This document shows positions 1-13,100 of a stretch of 64,000 bases of DNA, piece by piece (the first letter of the stretch is position 1; each line of letters opens with the position of its first letter). Both the position numbers and the translations under genes were made by a program. Source of the stretch: Alviniconcha marisindica (Eukaryota; Mollusca; Gastropoda; Provannidae). The notes beneath the pieces are model-generated. The model did not search any database. It worked only from the letters and a program-made list of their open reading frames with translations, and was not told the origin of the DNA. Where the stretch lies: the NCBI GenBank assembly GCA_018857735.1, contig JABMCL010000899.1:563501-627500 (forward strand). Direction: 5' to 3'.

Positions 1-327
1 AGGGAACAGCGCTGGGAAAAGGAGGGCACAGAGGATGTCGTGAAGACAGAGCAGCAACAGACAAGAGATGCTACAACATCTCTGCATCTTGATCACTTGA
101 AACACCAGTATCAATCCGGCACATCTGCTGAGAGTATGGAGAGCCACATCAGATCCTGTTATGCACAGCATGATGCAGAGTCCCAAACGTTGCATAAAAC
201 TGAAGAGAATAAAACCACCGGGAAGCTAAAAAAGACAACAAAAGGCAGCGGAAGAGGAGGGAGGAGTATAGACAGAGGGAGACAAGGCTGGTCCTTTCGT
301 TTTCTGGGCCGCAAGTTGAAAAAGTGA
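1..327 (+). CDS. 3' end of an unidentified coding exon (open at window edge)
   Basis: The frame is open from base 1 to a TGA at 325-327, giving 108 codons with mixed, non-repetitive composition. It is rich in Gln, His, Ser and Thr early on and strongly basic at the end (GSGRGGRS, then FLGRKLKK before the stop). No ATG is needed because the frame runs off the left edge. An AATAAA lies at 1289-1294, followed by a T/GT-rich stretch, so 328 to about 1310 could be its 3' UTR. ORP exons resume in mid-protein at 3355, so the ORP gene must continue to the left. This would then be either an alternative terminal exon of that gene or a nested gene. I recognise no domain. A chance open frame is possible but less likely given its composition. 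Confidence 0.45.
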   Translation, partial: REQRWEKEGTEDVVKTEQQQTRDATTSLHLDHLKHQYQSGTSAESMESHIRSCYAQHDAESQTLHKTEENKTTGKLKKTTKGSGRGGRSIDRGRQGWSFRFLGRKLKK

Positions 328-1288
328 ATCTGGCTGCTCTTCTATGCTTTTCTGTGAACATCATAAGCAGTATTTCTGACTTCTACAGTTGAACACTGCC
401 GGCTGAATTCTTTACATCAATCAATGTTAAGTATGTGAGCCTGTACTCAAGAACAGGATCAAATCTGTCTAAGCACAAGGCACAACTTCTGAACACATCA
501 GGCTCTTCATTTCTACACAGTGAGACTCGGAGCAGTAACTGAGCGTTACTTCTGAACAGTCGAGCATCTTTTTCTGAGTAAGAGACAAGGGCATTCTGTG
601 AGATGATGTTATCAGTTACTGCCTTAAATTTACGGCTGTAGTAATGTGTCCTGTGTTAAATCTGTTTCTACACTCTGATAATATTCAGTTTCTACACATA
701 ATATTCACAGTAATCAACCTTTATCATTGTGATCACTTTTAGTGCAGCCAACTCCGGGTCTAAAACAGATATTTGTGTGAAGAGTACGTTTGACTTGGAG
801 TCAAAACCTTTGTGTAGCCAACCAGTACAGCCAACTTCAGGTTTAAAACTTCCTTTTCTTCCTTTTTACTTTAACTGTATCAGCCCTCCTGGGGTCCAGT
901 CTTTTGTGCTAGTACTAGTAGCATACTCACAGAGTTGATTCCCAGTCACCCCGTCATTCTTGGGATCAACTCTGTTTGTGGACATGATTCCAGGCTGTCC
1001 AAAACCCCATTTATGGGCATTCCCTGATCGTCCAAGATGGGCAAGGCTGTGTGTTGATGGACATGATTCTAGGTTGTCCAAACACACCTATTTATGGGCA
1101 TTAGGCGAACTTCATCTGTTGATGAGCACAGTTTTGTGGTGTATTTCAGTTGTTTGACATAAATGCTTTATAGAAGTGGTCACATTTTTAACTTTTACTG
1201 TGGATCTTATTATAAAAGCATTCACATTTATTGTGAGTGCTAGTAGTTTGGAAAACCAGGCAGTATTTTGTTTATTCTGAAAAACAAG

Positions 1289-1294
1289 AATAAA
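1289..1294 (+). promoter_or_regulatory. Candidate poly(A) signal AATAAA
   Basis: AATAAA is followed within about 30 bp by a T-rich, GT-containing stretch (TGTTTCTTTGGTTGC). It would end a transcript using the stop at 325-327. Confidence 0.35.
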
Positions 1295-1628
1295 AGGATC
1301 CTTTTACACATGAATGAAGTCCTGTTTCTTTGGTTGCTTGCTTGATTGGATTTTTCTGTTTTCGTATGTTTTCTCTCCATATTTTTCTTTTCTTTTTATT
1401 TGTTCATACTTTTTTTAATCATTTTATTTACTTGTTTTTCAGTGTCATAAATATTTTAGCATAATATTTAGCTATTGGGGAGTTGGTTGGTTGTGTTCTC
1501 TAAAACAAATTAATATGGCCAGCAAGCCTGCAGATATATCACCCCTTCCCAATGGAATGCCCTCAGGGAGACAGACTATGTTCATTCTTTCTGGTGGTCT
1601 CTCAAGGCACACTGTCACTGTAGCTTGT

Positions 1629-1662
1629 ACCCCCCTCTCCACCCCACCCCCCCCCCCCCCTC

Positions 1663-1693
<31 letters not shown>

Positions 1694-1709
1694 GTCTGTC
1701 TGTCTGTCT

Positions 1710-1774
<65 letters not shown>

Positions 1775-1836
1775 AACTCATTGTGCTTCCTAGGGTGTGC
1801 ATTTGTAAGAATGTATGCCCCCCCCCCCCCCCCCCA
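1629..1836. repeat. Poly-C, (CT)n and (GTCT)n tract with second poly-C run
   Basis: A C-run at about 1645-1660 passes directly into CT and GTCT repeats up to about 1773. A further C-run lies at about 1818-1836. Open frames over it encode only Ser-Leu repeats. Confidence 0.95.
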
Positions 1837-2094
1837 CCCCTACCTTCCCCCACCTCTTGTCCTGAGGTAACTCTGTGTTGGTGACAGACATTAAAATCTA
1901 ATCACTAACTAACCCTCCAACCTCTGTGGAGTAAACATGCATATTTTTGCTTGGAAGTTTCTCTTATAGTATTGTAAATTATTATTCATTCATTCTTTTT
2001 GTTTTAGTCCATTTTTTTCTTTCTTCATTTGTTTAAAAAAAATTAATGGTTGTATAAGAATACACCAGACTTAAGGGCACCACGCTGGCAAGAC

Positions 2095-2099
<5 letters not shown>

Positions 2100-2165
<66 letters not shown>
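2100..2165. repeat. (CA)n microsatellite
   Basis: Uninterrupted CA dinucleotides, about 33 units. Confidence 0.97.
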
Positions 2166-2546
2166 GCATGAGTGTTCGCATCTTTCTGCTCTGAAAAGTT
2201 TGGTCAAAACGGAGGTTTTATCACATTTGCCATCTTGTGCAATGCATTCATTGTAAGCAATTTATTAATTTTTGTTTATTCCGTTCCACATTTGTTTATT
2301 TTCCTTCATGTTTGGGGTTATGTTTATTTGGTGATGATGTTCAGGACAACAATTGTGGGTCAGTTTTCCCTAACATGTAATAGTTTCTGTAATTTGTTTT
2401 GTTATTTATGACCTAATTCAGTTGTTTGTTTAGTCTTGTTGTCTTTTTTGTTTTTTAACGAGTGCCTTGTGCATGCTTTTTGTTGTTGTAGTTACTTTGT
2501 TGTTGTTCTCTTCTGAATTGTTAAGTGTCAGATTTGTCATTTAATT

Positions 2547-2673
<127 letters not shown>

Positions 2674-3354
2674 ATTTTTTAGCATAGCTGCATTGAATCA
2701 TTTGTACAGAGCTGGAGATTTAAAAAAGAAAAAGAATTGCCCTCAGTGATGTGTTTCTAAAACACATGTGGACTTATTTTCTCATTTAAGAATAGCAGAT
2801 GTAAACATTCTAGTTTTATTTGCAAGTACATGTAGCAGCAATAACCAAAACAAGAAAAGGAACAAATGGTTGTGTAACTGTAAAGAGTAGCTGATGACAC
2901 AGTATATACATCACTGAGGTGAACTTTTAAAGCACCTTGATCCATTTTTAGGTCACATGCGCACGCACACACACACACACACACCAGATGCATGGCATAA
3001 TTGATAATTAACCCAGGCATAAAAATGTTATGTAAGTCACTCTTGATCAACATCTCTACCTTTCTTTTTAATAATTTTAGCCACAAAAACTGTTGTTCAT
3101 ACCTACAGAGTTGACCAGTGTATACATGTGTTGACATGAATGGGAGGGAAACACTATTTTCTAACATTGGTGGTTCATGTCTGTGGTGCTGTCGTGTCCT
3201 GTCCCTTGTTGTGACTTCAGTTGAGGGTTAAAAACTCCATAGCTGTCTGTGGGTTGTAATTGTTGGGCAGGTCTGGTTACATGCACTTTCCTCCTTTATT
3301 TCTCTTTCCTTTCAACATCACTCAGTTTTGCGCCATCATGTTGTGTGTCTGCAG

Positions 3355-3497
3355 GTCTGGATGACGACAAGTCGGACCGGGAGGATTCAGAGTCCTCGCA
3401 GTCAGAGTTTGAGGAGGATGCCCAGCCTTCCCACACTGTCATCACTCCACCTGAGGAGACCAACTATGTCATCAACAGCAGGGAGGAACTGGGACAG
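3355..3497 (+). CDS. OSBPL8: ORP exon a: acidic linker
   Basis: The acceptor TGTGTGTCTGCAG precedes 3355 and the donor CAG|GTCAGT follows 3497. It encodes [20 protein letters not shown], then PPEETNYV and EELGQ, the acidic Ser-rich linker that precedes the lipid-binding domain in ORP5/8. It enters with two bases of a split codon and leaves in phase 0. Confidence 0.85.
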
Positions 3498-6400
3498 GTC
3501 AGTTTGCCCTGTTCATGTCTGTGTGTTGGGGAGGGGTGGGGGGGTGCGTGTGTGCATAACTCTTATGTTGTTGGCATCAAGTTGAATAGCTTCATGCCAG
3601 TTTCTTTGATCTTGGCCCATCTTCAAGGTCTGGTAGAGAAAAATCTTGACGTATAATTGACTGAGGATTTGTTGATCATGTAAATTTCATTGGGTTTGCT
3701 TGGTTTGGGTTTGTTTGTGGTTGTTGTTTTTTTGTTTGTTTTTTGGGGGGCAGGGAGGGAGGGAGAGGGTGTGATTTTCTTTCACTGTTTACATGTGCTG
3801 ATTGTAAAACTGACTGACAAATTTGCTTTCGGAGTAGTTTTCATCAAAGGCTCCAGGATTTACAATGAAAGAAGAAAGGGAAAGGTGTTTTCATGGCGCT
3901 TTTGTTGATGTTGGTCAGTTTTCTCGTATTTGATTGATGGGATGTACTAATGTACAGGATGTGTGTCTGTCTGTCTGCTTCAGAGTGGAGATGACTGTCA
4001 GACAGAAGAAGTCACAGATGAGAACAAAAGTTTGATATGGACACTAGTCAAACAGGTATTTCTCTCACACGTCTGCCTGCTCTCCTGCAAGCTCTGACTC
4101 CCCACCCCCCACCCCCCACCCCCAGCCCCCTCCTTTAGGATATGTGTCTTGCTAGTTGCCCATAGCACAAAAACTTCTTTCAAGAGCTGCTGGATAACAG
4201 CATTCTTTCATGTCCCATACATGCATTTGAAAGGACTTACTTGAATTTAAAATGAAGTGTGTTCAAGGCAAAGTGTTTGAATATAGTAGACAAAAAAGAA
4301 AAACAGCAATTGTAAAGAGGAGAAATTTGTGCCTGTAATATTAAAAGGGGGATTTTGCAATTTTCAATCGGATGACCATTGATGTAACTGACATGTGGGT
4401 GGGTTGGTTCAGGTGCGTCCAGGCATGGACCTGTCCAAAGTGGTGCTGCCCACCTTCATCCTGGAGCCGCGCTCCTTTCTGGACAAGCTGTCTGACTACT
4501 ACTACCATGCTGACATCCTGTCAGGGTAAGTCACAGGTTACCACAGTCCTTTCTGGGCAAGCTGTCTGACTACTACTACCATGCTGACATCCTGTCAGGG
4601 TAAGTCACAGGTTACCACAGTCCTTTCTGGGCAAGCTGTCTGACTACTACTACCATGCTGACATCCTGTCGGGGTAAGTCACAGGTTACCACAGTCCTTT
4701 CTGGGCAAGCTGTCTGACTACTACTACCATGCTCAGTCCTTTCTGGGCAAGCTGTCTGACTACTACTACCATGCTGACATCCTGTCAGGGTAAGTCACAG
4801 GTTACCACAGTCCTTTCTGGGCAAGCTGACTGCTACCATGCTGACATCCTGTCGGGGTAAGTCACAGGTTACCACAGTCCTTTCTGGACAAGCTGACTGC
4901 TACCATGCTGACATCCTGTCGGGGTAAGTCACAGGTTACCACAGTCCTTTCTGGGCAAGCTGACTGCTACCATGCTGACATCCTGTCGGGGTAAGTCACA
5001 GGTTACCACAGTCCTTTCTGGGCAAGCTGACTGCTACCATGCTGACATCCTGTCGGGGTAAGTCACAGGTTACCACAGTCCTTTCTGGGCAAGCTGACTG
5101 CTACCATGCTGACATCCTGTCGGGGTAAGTCACAGGTTACCACAGTCCTTTCTGGGCAAGCTGACTGCTACCATGCTGACATCCTGTCGGGGTAAGTCAC
5201 AGGTTACCACAGTCCTTTCTGGACAAGCTTTCTGACTACTACTAAGATACTGACAGGGTAAGTCACAGGTTAATATAGTCCTTTCTGGACAAGCTGACTA
5301 CTACTACCACCATGCAGACATCCTGTCGGGGTAAGTCACAGATTACTAAGGTCCCATCGCTGCTGTTTGTGGTACTTATTGCTGACATTGTGTCAGGGTG
5401 GTAAGTCACAGTCTGCTCATGTATGCAGCTACCATGGTGCTGACCTCCCGTCAGGGTAAGTCACAGGTTATGAGTATCTGATGACAGAGGTATGGTCATT
5501 GCAGGGGTAAATCAGTTCTCATTTGTGGAAAAAGGCATTGTGTTCTGAATGTGAAGATGGGTAGTATTTGGCTGTATGTATTCCCTGCATGAGGTGGTGT
5601 ATTTAACATTATGTGGGATGGCACAAATGCATCATTTCGGCTTGCCCATCCAAACATGTTTCGATACTTTTACAAATGAATACTAATAGTTGCTATTGAT
5701 TCCAGCACTACCTCCATTGCCATCTTTGGTCTGTTAAATGGGAACTGCTCTGAAAGGAAAATAGTCCTCTGAATTCCAGTTTAATTCCATATACATTACC
5801 ATGTCTCACAAATGCCTCTCTGGAGTGTTCATTGTCTCAACTGGAGCTGTCTCAGCTGGAGCTCCAGCATGTTTTACTTCTAGTTTATAGAAGTTGTGTT
5901 GCTGTTAGATGGTTTGGTTTTGTACAACTTCCCCCCACCCCCCCACCCCCCCAAAAAAGATTAGAAATAAATGGTTATATTGCCTGATATTTGAGACTAG
6001 TTTGAACCAGGTGCATTACTTAGATTTAGAATGAATGTCAATTGCTTAAAAATAAAACTATTGACGAAGAAGGCCTTGGGTGTAGCATTGTATTTGACTG
6101 TTCTGTAGACTGAACAAACTCTTGCCCTGTGTGTTTCTGGCATGATTACCCATCAGTTTTGGTGGTGACGATGTGTGACCATTATGTTATTCTATGTTCT
6201 CTGTTGTGATTCCAGGGCGGTGTTGGAAGAAAGTCCCTACAGCCGTATGAAGTCAGTGGTCAGGTGGTACCTCTCTGGATTCTACAAGAAACCAAAGGTA
6301 CATGCATTGTGCATTCACCTGCACATGCAGCAACATCCATCTGCATTTATAATTACTCATGCGTTTGTGGACGCTTACAAGTTAAACCCACCTGCCTGTA

Positions 6401-9400
6401 TTTGTGTAAAGTTATGAAGCATACACACGAACATGTGCGCACACACACACACACGCACACTTACATGCACACACTCACGCACACACACAAATGCACACAT
6501 ACATGTGCGGGCACACACACACATGCACACACATGCGCATGCTAATGCACACACGTGCACATACATGCATGCACACACACATACACACATGCAGCCTTGT
6601 ACATGATCTCACAAGACAAACACATAATTATGCCAAATACTCACAGAGTCTGTCCTATGCATGTACATGCTTTTTTTGCACTCACATGCACTCATGATGG
6701 TGTCAAAGAACTTTAAATTTTTTAACAGGTGTCTGCCAGTTAGCAGTGCGTACAAATAATGAATCAAAATGATCGGCTCCTTTTCTTTTTGCGTGATAAG
6801 TTTTGTGTTTTAAGGTAGCCAAACTGATTTTCTTTTCTTTTTTAACCCCTTGAAATTGGTAAAAGTAAAGGGACATGGCTGTCATCAACAGAGGAGGCTT
6901 GGTGGGTTTTTTTATTGGGGGGGGGGGGGGGGGGGGTTGGCAGGGGGTCTGTGAAAGTTGTGACCAGTGAAGGCAAGAAAGTGCCTGTGTTATTCTCAAT
7001 GATTTTGTTTTGAATGCAGGGGCTGAAGAAGCCGTACAATCCTGTGATAGGGGAGGCCTTCCGCTGTTGCTGGCATCACCCGGTCACTGGCAGCCGCACC
7101 TTCTACATTGCTGAGCAGGTCCGTTTGTCCCTTGGTCCGTCTTCATGTTGGTTGGTCTGTATAGGGCTGTCTGTTGGTCTGTCTTTGTGTTCATTGGTCT
7201 GTATAGGCCTGTCTGTCTTTGTGCCAGTTGGTCTGTATAGGACTGGTGGTCTGTCTTTGTGTTGGTTGGTCTGTATAGGTCTGTCTGGTGGTCTGTTTGT
7301 GTTCAGTGGTCTGTATAGGTCTGTCTGTTGGTCTTTGTGCTGGTTGGTCTGTATAGGTCTGTCTGGTGGTCTGATGGTCTGTCTTTGTGTTGGTTGGTCT
7401 GTGTAGGTCTGTCTGGTGGGCTGTTCACATGCCTCTGTGTCACTCAGCCTGTTGGTCAGTCTATCTGTTCATACATGGGTCACTCAGTACCCATGTCCAT
7501 GTCCAGCTGTGGGTCCACATATTGGCCTGGGTGTCTGCCTGTGCTGCTTTTAGCATCCTTCATCCTGAGGTGACCCAGAGCAGTTGACAGGGACGCTAGA
7601 AGCTGGGAACTAACTCTTAACACCCTTGTTCAAGCCAACAAAAATGGGTGGTTAATGCATTCCATACAGCAGAACGAGTCCTTTGTTCCTCATGGTTGCA
7701 CTTTATGCCACCTGCTGAATGAGGCCCTCATTCCACGAACTGCACTTGTGTTGCCGTGGAAAAAGGCCAAAATGAAACTGAACTGAAACAAACTGGAGTG
7801 CAGTTTTGAGTAAATTTGCTTGTATTTTAAATGTAAATACCTTGCGCTCATTTGAGGAGAAGCGCTGATCAGTAATTGTCATTACTGGTATACAAGTTGA
7901 TCTGATCTTTTCTTCTTCTTCTTTTATTGCAGTGGAGGCTTAAAGGACTTGGGGTGAGAACAGCATCATGCTAGGTGTATGCCTGTTTGCACAGATGTCT
8001 TATTTAACTGTACCTTGGATTCATTCCAGGTGTCCCACCATCCCCCCATCTCTGTGTTTCACGTGACAAATCGTAAAGATGGCTTCAACATCAGTGGCAG
8101 CATTCTTGCTCGATCCAAATTCTATGGTGAGTGCATGGCTTGGCCTGTCAAGGTCTGTTGCAATAATAAAAAGGCAACATTTGCTGCTTGTGTTTGTGTG
8201 CATTGTGAAGCAGTGGCCTAGCTGCATACGATTACGGCTCTTTTGCATTCATTGTGGAGAGGATAAAAACCAATAAAGCATTCTGGAAATAGATATTGCC
8301 TCTCGAAGTTCTGGATTTGTCATGCCTACAATTTCATGTTTAAAAAATACGTTAGTTCTGATTTTTGATATTGGCAGAACTTTTTGTACCAGAACTTGCT
8401 AAAGTCACTCTTGGGTGTGTTAGGCATGTGCAAAAGACACATATGCAGATTTGTTCACATAGGCTTTCTGCACGTGCACAAAAGGCATGAAGCAAAAGAT
8501 CGCATATTCCCTGAAGAGAACGTGGCATCCTTGAAGCTAGAAGTCAAATAGTGTGCAAGAATGGGGGCACTATTGCAACATCATTTCGTGAAAAGTATCT
8601 AAGTATGCGTGAACCTCCTGATTGCCCACTTCCAGCCAGAAAGAAATGTTTCCAAATGTTCAGAAAGAATACCGTGAGAAATGACCTTTCGAAAATTGAT
8701 GGTCATAGGTGACACGTTTAACTCTGAAGTTTGCTGCTCTGTTTTTTTTGTGTGTGTTGTTGTTTTTCTCACGTGATATCTATGGCCAGATTGAATAAAC
8801 TGCTGCAGAATAGCTATGTGATTCACTTAAGTATTCTCTTGATCTAATGATATTGGTCCTGTAGTATTCTTTGAAATCGTGATCGTAATGCTTTTCAGGA
8901 CAAAATATGGAAGAGCAATTAGCAGGGAGTCAGATGCCCTTGGGTTGTTGTTTTTTAGTTTAAATCTTAAGAGCTGTTTCAGGGAGTGTGCCTCTTCAGC
9001 GGGGGGAGGGGGGATATCTGAAACAAGAATGACTGCTAGCATTAACTGTTGTATCGTGTCTTAGATTAAATAAGCATTCTTTTTAACCTTTCATGTGTTT
9101 AGATGTTTCAGGGAGTGTGCCTCTTCAGCGGGGGGAGGGGGGATATCTGAAACAAGAATGACTGCTAGCATTAACTGTTGTATCGTGTCTTAGATTAAAT
9201 AAGCATTCTTTTTAACCTTTCATGTGTTTAGATGTTTCAGGGAGTGTGCCTCTTCAGCGGGGGGAGGGGGGATATCTGAAACAAGAATGACTGCTAGCAT
9301 TAACTGTTGTATCGTGTCTTAGATTAAATAAGCATTCTTTTTAACCTTTCATGTGTTTAGATGTTTCAGGGAGTGTGCCTCTTCAGCGGGGGGGAGGTGG

Positions 9401-9765
9401 GGTATCTGAAACAAGGATGACTGCTAGCATTAACTGTTGTATCGTGTCTTAGATTAAATAAGCATTCTTTTTAACCTTTTGTGTGTTTAGGTGTTTCAGG
9501 GAGTATGCCTCTTCAGCTGGGGGGAAAATATCTGAAACAAGGATGACTGCTAGCATTAACTGTTGTATCGTGTCTTTAGATCAAATAAACGTTCTTTTAA
9601 CATTTTATGCGTTTGGATCTTCTTCAACTGGATCTTTGCCTTTGCAGGTAACTCCTTGTCTGCCATTTTGGACGGAGTGGCCAGGTTATCGTTTCTGGAG
9701 AGGGGGGAGGATTATTTCATCACCATGCCTTATGCTCACTGTAAAGGTAAACAGATGTGTGGATA

Positions 9766-9812
<47 letters not shown>

Positions 9813-10146
9813 TGTGTGTGTGAGAGAGAGAGAGAGAATGAGAGGCCATCCCTCTTTTGATACCACTTTTTCAGGGTTTGCAATAACTGATAACTGATAA
9901 TTTCCAGAATTTTATCAATGAACACCAGTACTTACCTGGAAAAAATCAGCGATCGGTCAGACATACCAGCTGTTATTTTGTTTCACCAGTTCTCAAAAAC
10001 ACAAAACAAAAACACAGCAGGATGAAAGAGGAGAGGGATGTGTAGGACTGTCTGGTGGTCTGTCTTTGTGTTGGTTGGTCTGCATAGGTCTGTCTGGTGG
10101 TCTGTTTGCCTGTGTTCAGTGGTCTGTATAGGTCTGTCTGTTGGTC

Positions 10147-10186
<40 letters not shown>

Positions 10187-13100
10187 TGTAGGATGCTTGC
10201 TAGTAGTAGTATAGACAGCCATCTATCTGATTGTCTGACCATTTTCCATGAACCACTTTCAGCACCTTACAGAAATCACACTGGTTTGAAACACGTCTGG
10301 CACAATCAGTGCTTTTTCCAAATTCCTTCTCCTCGTATTGCCATGTAAAATGGGCCCCTGTCAAGGACCATCTCTCTTTTAAGAGCACCCTAAATGTCAA
10401 GCAAAAATAGCGGTTGGGGGCAGGGGGGTTCCACTGCATTAAAAGTCTGTTGCACACTAAGCAGCAAGGGGTCACCAGTTTTTGTCCTGGAGATGTACCT
10501 TGAAAATGGAATGGGAATCATTGATGCTATATTGTATTCAGTTTAGTACTGTGTCTTACTCTCATGTTGCTCAATTGACGTTATATTTATAATGTCTGTG
10601 CCTTTACGGGCGTGTGGGAATGTCTAATTGTTTGCTAATGTATTTGAATTCAATCAAGGCTACATACATTATTATGCTGCCTTGTTGATCGTTCATTGTT
10701 CATTCACCATTGTCTCAATCCTTGTTTAGTGTCTTGTAAAATGCAGTGAGTGTTCCAGTACATGATGTGCATGCACATGTGTGGGTGTGTAACTGTGTGC
10801 TCGTGCTGCTTTTATTGCTCATTCATCACCGCGGTCCTCTTATGTGCAGTTGTACTCACCCAGAACTACTTTTTTATTCACATATTTTTATCCCCATTAT
10901 TTGGCTGACGTGCTAGCTGCTACAGTGTACTGTGCTTGCAGCTCTTTTTCTTCTTCTGTTTTTTGACACTGGGACAGGTGCATTAAAAAGTAAAACTTAT
11001 TATCGTTGTTGTTTGTGTCCTAGGAATCTTGATTGGCACACTGACCATGGAGCTGGGTGGGAAGGTGACCATCGACTGCCCCAAGACTGGCTACAAGTGC
11101 GAATTGGAGTTCAAACTGAAGGTACTGCACGGCACCCTTTTCGTCTGGGTCTTGATCAGCTCACCTTAGCCGAGCACCCCAAACTTCCATGTAGACTCAG
11201 CACACAAGGGAGTTAATTGAACTACATAAGTACAACAACAAAGACCTGAGTCACCTGCGGTAACTCTCACCTGGCATGCGTGTAAATGCAAGGTACATAA
11301 ACTCCACCAGAGGTACATCCTCCTCTGTTCCATGTAGACTGTCATTTACCCATGGTCTGCATGGTCGCCAAGAATAGCAAAGTTTGTGTGCTTGCTGATT
11401 ATTGATGACGATTTGTATACACCCAAAGCTGGGTGGTGGTAGAGTGAATTTGTGTGTGGGTTGGGAGGTGGTGGGGGGAGGGAGGTCGTCACTTTGTCTA
11501 TCTGTCTAAACCTGTTCAGGTTTTGTCAGGACACTTTGAGAGCTTTGTAACAGTTAATACCAGGAGACGTTTTACAGGAAAGCAAAGCAATGTTGCATGA
11601 GACTTCCATTTTTGGTAGATTTGAGAATGTTTTTCATTTGTGGCAAACAAAGCCTCTTATTTTCTTCGGGGATTGGGTCTCTTCCTTTGGCAGTGGAAAG
11701 AGGGGGGTGGGAGGGGGGTGCTAAAAATTTAAACTGAAATTTGAACAGAGGGGAGTCCAGATACATTATGTAGGAGGCTTATCTTTCATCGGGATGGTCT
11801 TTTGTGTGCATAGATTTTTAAAAATAAATTTTCACTCTGATAGCAAAGCAAATTCTTTAGGACCCCCTCCTCTCCCTGCCCCCCCTTCCCGAACTTGTTC
11901 TCAAATTATTTCAGTTGATTGATGTGCTGTGTGAGTTTGTGGTGTGTGCACAGGTGTGCATGCGTTTGCGTGTGTGTGTGTGTGTAATGTAGGTCTTGCC
12001 TGGTTAGCTTCTTATGATTTGAATTGATTGTAGTCAGTGCTATTGCCATTTTCTGCTGGAGGTGTTTGCTTACTTGAAACATTTGGGGAAGAGAAATGTC
12101 CAGAGAGAGTGGCTATCGTTGTTTCATTGTAATGCAGTGCGTGTCCGCATCAAGTTTTTGTAGTGATACTATATAAGTGATCATCATTCAATCAATCAAT
12201 AACCAACCCTTCCCGCTGTTTGTTCCACCAGCCATTCCTTGGCAGCGGTCAGGCATCCAACAGAATCCACGGCAAGATCACCATGGGCAGCGACGTGCTG
12301 GCCATGATCGACGGTCACTGGGACCAGGAAATCTACATCAAGGACCGAGCTCTGGACAAGGTCAGTGTTGCTGCAATAGCAGAATCAGCACACAAGGGAG
12401 TTCATTAGCACTCAAAGTACATAATTTATTATTAGTCGGAGTGGCAGCAGCCCAGGACTGACTGTGGACATGACATGATGACAGCGGCCAAGAGACACTG
12501 GGAACAGACAGACAGAAAGTCTGAGAATCTGTACACAAGGGAGTTCATTAGCGCTTGAAATACGTAACACAAGTACAACAACAAAGACCTGAGTCGCTTA
12601 CGGTAACTCTCACCTGGCATGCATGTAAATACAGTGTACATAAACTCCACCAGAGGTACATCCTCAAATGGAGCATGCTGGGCCTCGTTCTGTTTCAGCT
12701 TCATTGCTGCAAATGGTTAGGCTGACATCAGGATAGCTGCAAGTGGGGTTGGGGGGTGGGGAGGTGGGGATGGGGGGAGAGCTGGTCAGTACGAGGTACT
12801 CTTCTTGCAGCTGCTGCTGTAGCTTTTGCCTAGTTGTGTGACCTGCATTTCCTGACCACTGACATTGTAAAGGTTGCAATGAAATTATTGTTCTTCCAAA
12901 TTTCCACACAAGTTGCTTAGGTTAAAACTGAAAAAAAATTAAATCAGATATCAAAAACGATTATAAAACCATGATGAGATTCTGCCAGACACTTCAGGCA
13001 TTCAACACACCCCAACCGCAGGCGGATAAGCACAGTATTTCATTTATCACCGTTTAACTGTCGTTCCATTGCTTTGAAAAAGGAGCTTACCCAGAAAATT

